Below, piece after piece: positions 10,988 through 21,733 of a stretch of 64,000 nucleotides of DNA. A model generated the notes under the pieces. The model was not told the origin of the DNA. It saw nothing but the letters and a program-made list of their open reading frames with translations, and did not search any database. The DNA is from Acanthochromis polyacanthus (lineage: Eukaryota > Chordata > Actinopteri > Pomacentridae), in contig NC_067122.1 in assembly GCF_021347895.1 (NCBI RefSeq), positions 10,033,983 to 10,097,982 of the forward strand, written 5' to 3'. The stretch's first letter is position 1; each line of letters begins with the position of its first letter. Position numbers and translations under genes: made by a program.

Positions 10988-13900
10988 TTAATTTTAAATG
11001 TAATATGTGTAAAAAAAATTTTTTTTTAAAAAAGGGACTTCTACAGGTGACCTGATACATATCCAGCTTGTCACAGTCACAGTAAGAACTGCCAGATCAA
11101 ATTGTGCTTTTTGTTGCATCACAGTTCACTGAGCAGCATGGCCCCCCTCTCTTGTAACCATTTTAATGCATATTAGTGCCAGCGGTGGCTGCTACAGCTG
11201 CAGCTCTGCCTTTGGCCATTTTGCACCTTTTCTTCAACACCTACCTGCCCTTCAGCCACAGGAGTGAATAACCTTTGAGATAGGCAGTTTCACCACTGTT
11301 GTGTTGCTTTGATGGACTACCTTGCTAATTTGCGGTTGCAGGTCATGTACAGCAGGATTTTAGTAATTCTGCACACTGATGATATGGATCACTTTTAAGC
11401 ATGGATTCAAGCAGCAAGAAAAGACCTGATTTTTGTTTTAAAAGTGAAAATAAGCATGAAAGTATTTTATAAAAAACTAGTACTGGTTATAGCACATGTT
11501 CAACGAGGAACAATTTATCACAGTGAAATAAATACTTATAACGCTTTTAGCAATTAGCCACTAAACCATTACACCTACCCTCAAGACAAAAAAAATCTTA
11601 ACCTAAGATAAAAGCTATATTATCAACACTGACTTTATTCGGGATCATTAACCTTTTTACTACATAAATTTATATCTGTGTCAAACCCATGAATTAATTT
11701 TAATGCTCTGTGTAAATCATGTTCTAACTGAATGATTCACAGTCAAATAACAGGTTATATTGGATCAAAGCTAAAGATTCAAGAAGTTGTCAAGAAGATG
11801 TCGCAATGTCAGCTTAAACCTTCAGTAAGTAAAACCTGTTTATTATTATAACAATAAATTTTTTTCTGTTTTAACTGATGTTTAGATAACTTAATGTAGT
11901 GTCAATGAATGAACCTATTCTGATCGTCTTTTTTCATGTTTTTAGGAAACTATATAGGGAAAAGGAGTTACCTCTCTCTTTGTTTCTTTATTTTTGTATC
12001 CCCGTTCCAATCTTGTTTTATTTACCGTCTTCTCTCTTAACACTTGTTTTCAAGTATTAAAAATAAATCATGCCGTTTTTTGATGCTACTTTGTTAATTG
12101 CTGTCCTGATCCTGACATCTTATGTCGTTTTCAATGTGCTGTGGTGAAGCCAATGACGATTTTCCACACTGGGGACAGTAAAATTTCAAACTAACAAACT
12201 AACTTCCTTTATTTGTGAGTTTAACTTCACACCTCAGCAGTAACAAGACTTAAAAAAGCCAGATTAACAAGATCAATATGAGAGAGCACAGCTCAATTCA
12301 CTTGCTTACTTGCATCTTTACTTTTTGGACTGTGTGAACTCTTCAAAAGTTCACTCCCTGAAGAAGTTTAGTCTCTCTGTGTGTATATATATTTACACAT
12401 AGTACTGTTTGGCTATACAGCTTCCAACTAAAATTTACAGGGACAGAGAAAACAAGTTCTGAAGCACATTCACTGTGGTCCATGGCCATTTTATGGTGTA
12501 GAATAAATTCAGCCGACCTTAACCAGTGTGACATCCACTGACTGTAACAATATTTCTAAACATTAACATTACAATTGGCCAACAGTGCAAGAGTAGCTTA
12601 GGGTAAAGTAAGCCAGAAAAGAGCTGGCTGCTGACAAAACTTTAGTTGTGGGTCTCACACAACAGGACTCTAAGGTTAACCAAATCAATGAGGAAAACAC
12701 AGTACTGTCTGGTAGTATATTTTAAATATGGGGTTATTTAATACTGTGGACATCCAAAGCTGTTCTGGTCTGTATTGTGATCATGCTAATGATGGCTATC
12801 TGCTTTAAGTGGCACAGGAATAATGTCGTCTCCCACCAGCTGTCAGTGTTTATGTTAATATACAGATAATTTGCAACATCCTCGACTGAGTATTATAGTG
12901 CTGCAGTTCGTCTGAACATAAAGAAAAGGTGTTTAATAAACACACAGTTCCAGCCACATTGTAATAATTGGTGTGCTTTAATGTTTCTGAAAAAGCTTTG
13001 CTGACAATGTGTTGAATTAGTTTTTTGCACTACCCGATAGTAAACAGTATAATCTTGTAGCAACTAAGGTGTAGTTTAATGTTTTTAATCTTCTTTAGCT
13101 TAAAGAACCCTCAATGGTCTGTACAGAAAAAAAAACACGGAGCATGACAGAAGATGTCAGTCTTAAAAAATGTCGTCAGGTAAGGCAGCTTGGAGGAAGC
13201 AAATAACCTTACCAGACAGACTCATAAACATATAGTTTACATGGTTTTTAAATGAATTTAAAGTCAACAGAAAGCATATAGCGTCTCAAAAAGGCAAAGA
13301 GGGTCATGAACCTGCAAGGGCCCAACAAGTCACAGGCTTACTTTATATCGTTTAAGTCCAGATGATAAGATAATAGTAATTATATAATTTGATTTATCAC
13401 AGATTAGTTGGAAATTTGCAGAAACACAACATCAACTATGACACAATTACAGGGACGGCTGTAATATTTCATCAAAGGAAACCTGTAAGGCTGCAAACAA
13501 CAATAACTCTAATTACATTTTTAGGTCAATGACCGGTTGGTCAGTGTGCAAAATGTCACAAAACACTAAAACAGACCCAGCTTTATTACCCGTAGCCCAA
13601 CATATTCTAACTTCTTTCTTTGTTTGACCAGCTATATTGAGCTTCCTACCAGTGCAAATCAGGAAATTAGCAAATATTCTGAGAGGTTGGTTTCCAGCAA
13701 AATGTCAATACTTTTGCTTAAAAACTGCTCATTGTATGGACAAATGAATAAATAAACTAGTTACTTCAGATCTACACTACTGGCTGGTTTTTGGGTATCT
13801 GGGAAGTAATAAAACTATGTATTGAAGGCCAATTGAGGCCCAAGAAAAAAAAAATCAGATGGCCCTCTAGAAGGTTAATCGAGCCATTTTCTTCACAAGA

Positions 13901-16276
13901 TGTTTTTCATTAACCTGCATCTGACCCGGCACAGACTGGTAACAACTAATTCATTACTTATTACTTAAACATTAGTTACTCCTGTTGTTCACCCTGAAGC
14001 AAAGTGACTCATCCTGCTGAGTAGTTAATAAGTAGTTCATCACTACTTCATGATTATCAGAGAATTACAGAGTGTGCCCCTGAAGTAAGACCTCATCGTA
14101 CAAAACTAACAAATAAATAATGAGTCTTTACTGAGGATTTGGCAATAATAAAACCATAGAAAGACACTTATTAACCAACTCTTAATGATCCATTTGTATA
14201 GTATCTCCCAGCCTGCCCTAAAGTAAAGCAATATTATTCTACTTTACTCAGGAACCACTTCAACAGTTGATTCACTTTTTGTTCTGTGCTCCTTTCTTTA
14301 GGATTACTGACGTATTTGTGCGGTGATTTGTACAAGAAAATTGAAGTAGTTTGACTAGAAAGCAAATTTTATTCATATTACGTTAAGTGGGCTGGTGTGA
14401 AGACTGAAAATCTCAAAACGCCAGAATGAATGACCTGCATTGTGTGACACCACTCGAGGTAAGGAAGGAAAATAGTTTGCAATTTGACGTGACCTGCAAC
14501 TTCATTTGTAGGATGTCAGCTGTGATAGAAGCGGGGCTCCTACTTTAAAAGAAATCATCTAGTTCATGCAGCACATGTACAGCATGTGTGCATCAGTCTC
14601 AGTTGCCTGCTGTATACGTGCAGTAGCAGTAAGTGCCTTTGTGTGTCCTGTCTCTCAGCTCATGTGTTGTCTGCGCTGCGTGCTCGTATCTCTAGCCGCG
14701 CACGTAGCCCCCTTTCCATCTCCTCTAATGACAGTGCTGTAACACTGCCCAGAGTCCTCACAGATTGAATATCCTCAAGCCAGGCAAAGCTGTCATTGAC
14801 AAAGAGTGAGTGAGCACATATGTGTGCTGTGTGTACGCACACGTCTGCCTTTTGCCTTCTATTACCATGTTGCCTTGACAACCACGCCTCTGTGTTCTTT
14901 GTCCTTTGTCACTATACAGAGCGGTAACAGGAAGAAATCATTTGTCTGATCAAGGTCGTTCACAAGCACCAGAAAAGAAGAAGAAAGAAAGAAAGGCTCG
15001 GATGAAAATGAAAAATCTCACTCAAGTATTTACTGCGTGAATATTCCTGACTGATGAATCAAAACAGGTTTTTTTAAAAATTTGATTCCTTGCAGCCCTT
15101 TCATGACATTTCCAAAAGTGTCACTTACATGACTCCATGGTGTCTGTTTGGTATTCCAGCTTGTGTCTATTCATCAGGGGAAGCTTGAGGATCTTTGGGG
15201 ACCCGTGAACCTCTAATCCCAGAGAAAAAAAGAAACATGATGGGAGCAAGCGCCTCCAGCAATTAACAAAAGAGAAAAATAGCCAGAAGTAGCCAATGGC
15301 AAATTGGAGGGTGACATATGTCGGTTAAAGAGAGCGTCCCAGTGAGACGGTTTGACATTTGAATGCAGCAGATCTGTTTGAGCTGGGTGAGCAGCTCAGT
15401 GTGGCATTCAAGGTTGTTTGTGAATAAATAACAACACAACATGTGTGAGAGAGTATGTTATGTATGTACATATGGGTGTTTGTTGTGTTCATGCCTGAAT
15501 ATGTGCATGGCGTCACAAGTATTTTCTATCTTCGCCTGGAGGTTCTTTTGCATTTAAATTCAAACTGAACTTTCTTAAAAAATTCTCCACACTTTTTGCA
15601 ACAGAAAATATGAAGAACCATGATATAAAACAACTATGGGTGTTTTGTTTTTTCATTTATTAAAAGACTTTCAGTTTTTGGACACGTGTGGCAATAGTCT
15701 TGTCATCTTGGAGTAGGTTTTTCCTTCTCAGTAAGTGACAGACATTTAGAAACCTCCTCTCAACTTATTATTTTTCAATGTTTTGAACCTATCTTGATGG
15801 TGTTTTTAGATGTGAGAAGACACATCACTGGGTTAAATGAGCAGTCAGTGCCATCTCTCAGCATTTCTACCTTGAAACTGCAGTGTAGCAATGACAGTCC
15901 CAGAAATATGGAGTTAGATTTCTCGGGTTTCGAATGTAGAAAACAGAAGAAACAAAGAGTGTCAAGTTCCATGGGGGATCTTTTTGTATCATTATTATTC
16001 TTCAGAATTAGTTTCCAGGTCTAGTGCATGTGGCTGCATCACTCCTTTTTTTTTTACTGAAGATGGAGTGTGACAGTTGATTCCAAGTGAATGTTATTTT
16101 TCAGTCATGATAAAAAAAAATCAACCCTAAATTTTTGTTTTTTGTTAATAATAACAAATCCCAAGGAAATCGGTTTTTGGTTTTGACCAAGTAAATTTTT
16201 AGCATTGAGAAATTTCATATCAGCTTGATTTTGGATACAAAAAGAAGTACAAGTACTACAACAAGTAGAAGTAAAT
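10988..16276. other. Unique sequence, no gene seen
   Basis: No recognisable gene. An A/T block (A8T10A6) follows the SINE at 11011-11036. A short stretch near 12140-12185 resembles the end of a degraded LINE or SINE tail (a CACACTGGGGACAGTAAA word), but too little remains to call it. The stretch 13930-14280, with repeated ATTACTTATTACTT/ATTAGTTACT words, may be an old repeat. The ORFs at 14586-14881 lie in slightly CpG-richer DNA but have no motifs. Confidence 0.5.
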
Positions 16277-16824
16277 TCACTCCGTCAAGGCTGCTCAGTC
16301 TTTGTATCATTTCCGACCGATGAAATCTTAAATAAAAAAACTACCTTGCTGTGAGCACAGACATGTGTTATGCATGTGTATGTTATGTACGGACACCAAA
16401 TCACATGACCTAAATATGTGGCAGGCGGCGGGAAATCATGGGACTCGAAATCACCCCTACAATTTAATCAGTTGTTCCTTGTATCATTTCTGACAAACAA
16501 GTCCTGATAAGTCCGCAGTTGTAAAATTTTAGGTGGAACACAATCATGTCATCGTCGGCAGGCAGCAGCCGCAGTGTTCACTTGTTGTCATAGTTACAGT
16601 GATGCTGTGCCGCAATCTTGCAGTACAGAAATCTTTAACAAATCCGTGGATCCAGACTATATGCCACATTGCTGGGCAAATCTAATCACTTGGTCCTTGT
16701 ATCATTTCTGAGCTTCAATGAAAATTTCATCCAAACCTGTCTGTTTTTGAGTAATGTCGCTGACAGACAGACAAACATACGCCGATCGTCACATAATTCC
16801 GCCACATTCCTTGGCGGGGTAATA
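16277..16824 (+). repeat. Repeat family copy B (longer, MITE-like)
   Basis: This is the second and longer (548 bp) copy of the family seen at 6433-6812. Left end TCACTCCGTCAAGG and the reverse complement of the right end, TTACCCCGCCAAGG, agree at 11 of 14 positions. Compared with copy A it keeps an extra internal section of about 170 bp. The word TTGTATCATTTC occurs three times inside it (near 16301, 16477 and 16695), so the element itself contains decayed internal repeats. It has no coding capacity. The two copies differ at many positions, so the family is old in this genome. Confidence 0.7.
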
Positions 16825-18039
16825 ATGTCCTAGATATTTTTATCATAGCACAGAATTTGTCACCTTTGTGTCTGAGACCTTGTAATAAAAAGCAGCCTAA
16901 GCGATATATAATATAGCTTATAAAAGCTTACTACTGTATGCAAGCAGCTAGAAGAATCTACAGGTATCTCTGTGGCCACTCATTCCTGTGTAAAACCAGA
17001 GAATACAAATAGGCTCTTTTCTGTGTTCTTTTACAAAAAAAAACTGAATAACTAAACACTGCTTAAATTTACAAGAGTTATGCCATTGATTGAACAAAAG
17101 GATTCACAAAGAAATAACTTGCATGTTCCAACAAACTGCCTGAGGCTAAAGACAAGCGTGGCAAGTGGACCACTGCCATTCAGGGAGGCGATGCAATTCT
17201 GCTGTTCAAACTTGTACATGTAGCTGCCATTTTCTGCGGTCACGATACATCCAGCGGTACAATCCTATTCTTGTCCAGCTTGTCTTGCACTGCTTGTCTG
17301 GACTCTGTGGGACTGAAGTCATGATTGTGCTGAAATCAGGCATCTATGTTCTCGGGTGCCTTCAGGCTTTGTTTAATGTGTTCAGGCTTTGTTTATCGAA
17401 GCTCCCTGGCACTGAGATAAGGAGACATGCAGTTTATATTTCAGTTAACTCAATTTCTGTCCATATTTCCACGCCAACAGATCTTTTTTTTTGCTTTAGA
17501 TGTGCTTTACTTTCTCAAGATATTTGTTTTCTCCCCGTGTCGCATTTCGCCTTGTTTGTAGCAGCCGTAGCAGCATTCTGTGATGCTCAGTAGGGAAAAC
17601 AGTGTTGTTGTGCAAAAGTGAGGTCATCACACATTCTCCGTTGTCATAGGCTGAGCAGGTTTGTTTCAGAAATCACTTTGAAGGCGCTAGTGTTGTAGAA
17701 CGTGTATCATAGGCTACTTTAATGGTATATAAATTTGTAAGCAGTTACACACGGGGAAGGAACTAGATTATTCAACAGATAGAAAGAAATCTAGTGGATG
17801 GACTGATAAAGTCACAAGATAATTATTAATATATATGGTTTCAATTTGCTTACAACAGTATTTACACTTGTGGTACCCATCGGACTGAAAAAGGTTAACA
17901 GCCCTTCCACACTGATAAATGCAGTGATTTCTCAATATATCAAGTGGCCCTTATCAAGAGGAAAAAAACTCCTGCACTTCCACGCTACTTAGTGATTAAC
18001 GACATTCTGATGCAGAAAACATGCATAAGCATATAATTT
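16825..18039. other. Unique sequence, no gene seen
   Basis: A 142-codon ORF (17165-17593) lacks domain features and is read as chance. A 15-base word, TTCAGGCTTTGTTTA, is repeated at 17361-17375 and 17381-17395. Confidence 0.5.
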
Positions 18040-18360
18040 CAATCACCTGGGAATTCGCACATATAGCGGAGAAGCAATAAAGGACAAGATAATAAGGCCA
18101 GATAGCCAGTAGCAAGAATGCCATGGGAGCACAGCAGTTCAATGCTTATGCCTGGAGAAATACAGCGGCCTTTTCTCACATGTAATTACCGACAATATTC
18201 TCATGCTACACCACCATAACCTACCTGAACTAATCACTAATCACTTGCCCATTATATGTATCCAAGCCCCATAAATAACTTTCACATCATTACTTAGCCG
18301 TCTTGGGAGCAATCAAGACTTCATAAACAACTCCTATAAACACGGCCTGTCAATGACAAT
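18040..18360. other. Candidate conserved noncoding block
   Basis: High-complexity sequence without ORFs or repeats, containing homeodomain-like words (ATGTAATTACC, CTAATCACTAATCAC). Its appearance fits vertebrate conserved noncoding elements, but no alignment was possible. Confidence 0.2.
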
Positions 18361-18504
18361 GCTTGCCTTGCTTCATTTTTTTTTTCCTCGGCGGCAATCA
18401 TCAAGAAGCAAACAACTTAGAGCTAAACTGCTATTTCCTTCCTCCACTGTTCTCATCTGAAAGATCACCACTTTCCATCATTTTTTTTCCTAAACAAACA
18501 GCAA

Positions 18505-18695
18505 ACCACACGGTGGACGGTGTTGTAAGTACAAATACGCCGCACGTGTGTTATCCTGGTGAGAACGCGACCCCTGACCCTGGCGGTGTTATGCAGGGCT
18601 TCACATCCACAGCGATGTGTCGTCGCATTCACATGGCAAACGGAACAGAGACTGAGAGGTTCCATGCAGCGACGCCAAAGGCCCACGTCACCTTT
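18505..18695. other. Local CpG cluster with E-box
   Basis: About 17 CpG dinucleotides fall in under 200 bp, in surroundings with very few. A CACGTG E-box lies at 18543-18548. It starts at a splice-acceptor-like tract (T run ending AAACAG at about 18501) and has a GTAAGT near 18525. A 156-codon ORF (18363-18833) covers it but shows no domain. It could be a small regulatory element, or part of an exon I cannot identify. Confidence 0.3.
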
Positions 18696-18839
18696 CCCAC
18701 TGAGCCCGTTTCTCCTGCCAGCTTTTGTTCCTGCTTTCCCTTTCCTTGTTTTCTTATTTCATCTTCTCTGCTGCGCTATGTGACGTTCACATCAATTTCA
18801 GCCCGTGGAATAATTTATTTTCTCCCTAGATAAGAGGTG

Positions 18840-19600
18840 TAGCATTGCCGCTTTCATCCCGTAAAATTTTAATGGGCGGTTTTCTTCAGTCATGTATGTT
18901 GCTGTTGTTGTTGTTGTCTCCCTCAGTTCAGTTACAGAGAAGCATCTCTGTCTCACTCTTTTTCAAATACTTCCACATATGCTGATAAACTCGCTGAGTA
19001 AAATTTCAATCAGTCAAAAACAAATAGAGCCCACATCAGGTGCGGCAAAGATAACAATAATTTTTAGTTACATTAGACAAATCAAGTACAAAGAAACATT
19101 AAGCAGCAAATGAGTGATGGTGAGAAAAATAAGGCGTTCTTGTAATGTTCCAGCCAAAATGGCAACGAGTTCACATCAGTGTTCCTGGAGGGGCATTAGG
19201 GAGTTTGATGGCGACGCGGGTGGGGGGGCTTGGGTGGCATTATCATCATTTAAAACCCCTGGGAGGATAGATAGAGGGGAAAAGAGGATCATCCTCACTC
19301 TATGGACAAATACACAGAGACAGCCACAGAATATTCAGGACAGATCATTAACCAACTGAAAAGCTCGCGGAGTGAAAGGCAGTCTGCTGAATGACAAACC
19401 ACTTGACATGAACACCAGGGAGCAAAAGTGGAATCTGCTGTCCTTTTAGGAGGGATAGAAAGAGCATGGATCTGTTTGAATTTGTATCATCGATGTTGAA
19501 TAGTCTATTCTTGGCTTGTCCTGAGGCAGATTCTTCTTTTAAGAAAAATATGAGGCTTTGCCGTCTAAGGCGGGAGACAAAATGTCAAACTGTGATTGAA
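18840..19600. other. Unique sequence with a G-rich motif
   Basis: No gene recognised. The 81-codon ORF 19114-19359 has no motif support. The stretch contains the G-quadruplex motif annotated separately. Confidence 0.5.
19218..19234 (+). other. Canonical G-quadruplex motif
   Basis: GGGTGGGGGGGCTTGGG supplies four G3 runs with loops of one, one and three bases, which fits the standard G3+N1-7 rule. Formation in the cell is not shown. Confidence 0.6.
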
Positions 19601-19850
19601 ACTAAACTCTGAAGATAATTGATGATCTACCTCACTCACATGTGCTATTTGTTTAGGAAACCGCTTCAAATGAGGAGATTGTTCTTCATTATTATTTCAC
19701 ACGCCCTTTTACTTACATTGAGAAAATTGCTTTCTGTAATAATTTGTCAGAAATTTCTAATGAAAATGATGCGGCACAAATCAGATGTCATCTTTCGGAG
19801 TAAAAATGCATTTTACATTTCAGCGGCACTACTGTGAAGCTTCATAAATT
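19600..19850. other. Candidate conserved noncoding block
   Basis: AT-rich but high-complexity sequence. The 72-codon ORF over it lacks motifs. Suggested as noncoding conserved sequence on appearance only. Confidence 0.2.
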
Positions 19851-20796
19851 TGAGTTTTGTACCAATACACTTACGAAACACACCTAAATGTGACTAACTC
19901 AGACTTCTGAGCTCTAATAGTATCAGCTTCAACTAGAGCACATTATGTCCACAATAGTAACATCACAATAAGTGCTTTAGCAGGGGGTACTTTTAATGGA
20001 GAACATGAAGAAGAAAATGCCATAATTATGTTTTTATGGGTGCCTGACTATTGTTGAGACAGACTTAACATACACAAGAATTCTTCTTCACTTTAAAAAC
20101 TTGTGCTTTATTCAGACTAAGCGGATTGTTTTCCCTGCCTTTTAACATTCCTCTCAGTGCATATCCTGTTGACATCTAATTTTAAAGAACAGTCAAAAAT
20201 CAATAGCTCCTCTGAATAATACAGACAGTGTGAAAAAGGCAGAGGTTAATTTAAGGGGAACTGACAGGAGGGAGTCTTGTTAGGATGCTTAAGCATACAG
20301 GCATGCAGTAGCTATACGACAAAGGAAAGAAAACATGGAATATTCTCAACAGAGACGTGTCTTTAGGTGCAGCAGTTCACACACTGAGCTGATCTGTGCT
20401 CACTGCTGGACTAAAAACAGTGGACATCCACTGCAAGTTCAGGTATATGCAATGTAATATTTATGATGTACGGTATATGTTTTGTCTCACGAGAGACAGA
20501 TATATTACACGTAACCTTCTGAGTCACAGCGAAACAATGCTTTCATCCAACATGAGGGATTTATAACAACACTGGTCTTTTCTACCAAATCATTTCCAAA
20601 AATTCGGATTAGCATTTATGTGTTAAGTGGATTGGTAAAGTCGGAAACATAGCGCAGATCGTGCAAACACATTCAAAATGCATGTGATCACAGCTGGCAT
20701 GCCCTGTCACTATTCTCTCCAGTGTGTGTCACTGGTTAGGAGCAGTGAACAGCATACACTTCACACTAAAATCTCAAGCAGAGAGGAAATGTGACA

Positions 20797-20829
20797 GTGT
20801 GTGTGAGTGTGTGTGTGTGTGTGTGTGTG
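20797..20829. repeat. GT microsatellite
   Basis: About 16 GT units interrupted once by GA near 20805. Alternating purine-pyrimidine sequence of this kind is common in fish and can be length-polymorphic. Confidence 0.9.
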
Positions 20830-21700
20830 GCACAAAAGCTGTACAGGATGAGGATGCTGCGTTAAAGGTGCAAAACCATCCACCCATCCACCAAGAATCG
20901 TACCCCCGTTGTCAGCAAACTCCAAACTCTAGAACCAAATGGAGCGAATAGGCAAAGCTTAGGACCTTTGTAAGTTTAATGCCGAAAGCACAGATATAAT
21001 CTACTGCAAGTTCTGCAAAATTTCTTTTCATACAGGCCTGAAAGGTCCAAAATATTTTTAATCAACAACCACATAAATGTATAATGCCAACTCAGAGGCA
21101 AAAAGCAACACACAAGGTTGGTTTTAACACAGCACTCTGCAGCTGAGAAATGCCAAAACAGAGCTGCTGCAGTGGACGTGGCACATTTCACGCCATGTTT
21201 GTGCTTTTATGCTTCCAAATCAACAGCATAGCATACGGTCAGTTGCGTGACACTTCACTAGCTGGAGCACTATTAAAGTTTTTCAACGGATTATTCATAC
21301 GAACAGCGGGCCTCTTCGCAACTTTACACAGCTAATCCACCACCTTGACTGTGGAGCTCTTGCTGCCTCAGAGGTGACAACATGCAGGGAGTATGGATTT
21401 CAACTTTAAAGTCATGTCTTTCTTTGAACTAGCATGTCAGATAAATGCCCAACGCCAAAATAAATCCGCTCAGTCTTCTGATGCGGAGGCTGTATAATAA
21501 ACTTCCCTCAAGGTTGCAGAGGAGAGCAGGTATTTTCTGTTGTTAAGGATATTTTGGACTTCAAACTGAGTGCTTACTGTGTCATGTCTCTGTGTTTCCT
21601 GGACTGTCTGGCGCTTGATGGGAGTCGACTTTCATCTAAAATAATCAGCGTCACCTCTTCGTCTGTGTTTTTCATATTGTGATGGAGAGGAAATTGGTGA

Positions 21701-21733
21701 GTGATTTGTCATTACAATGTAATGACAAATCAC
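21701..21733. repeat. Perfect 33-base hairpin
   Basis: Two 16-base arms, GTGATTTGTCATTACA and its exact reverse complement, are separated by one A. It is far longer than chance palindromes elsewhere in the window. No polymerase III or miRNA-like context is evident, and the one-base loop argues against a microRNA precursor. Confidence 0.85.

Noticed and set aside
12873..12888. Word GCAACATCCTCGACTG, close to the miR-30 mature sequence
   Set aside because: The downstream sequence does not supply a properly pairing star arm, and the first bases differ from the miR-30 seed. A similar word at 4590-4604 also lacks a hairpin.
17165..17593. 142-codon cysteine-containing ORF
   Set aside because: Cysteine spacing fits no family I know, a short internal duplication lies inside, and there is no splice support.
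18363..18833. 156-codon ORF over the CpG cluster
   Set aside because: No domain; the N-terminal part is low complexity (F run from T-rich DNA). Kept only as a CpG cluster.
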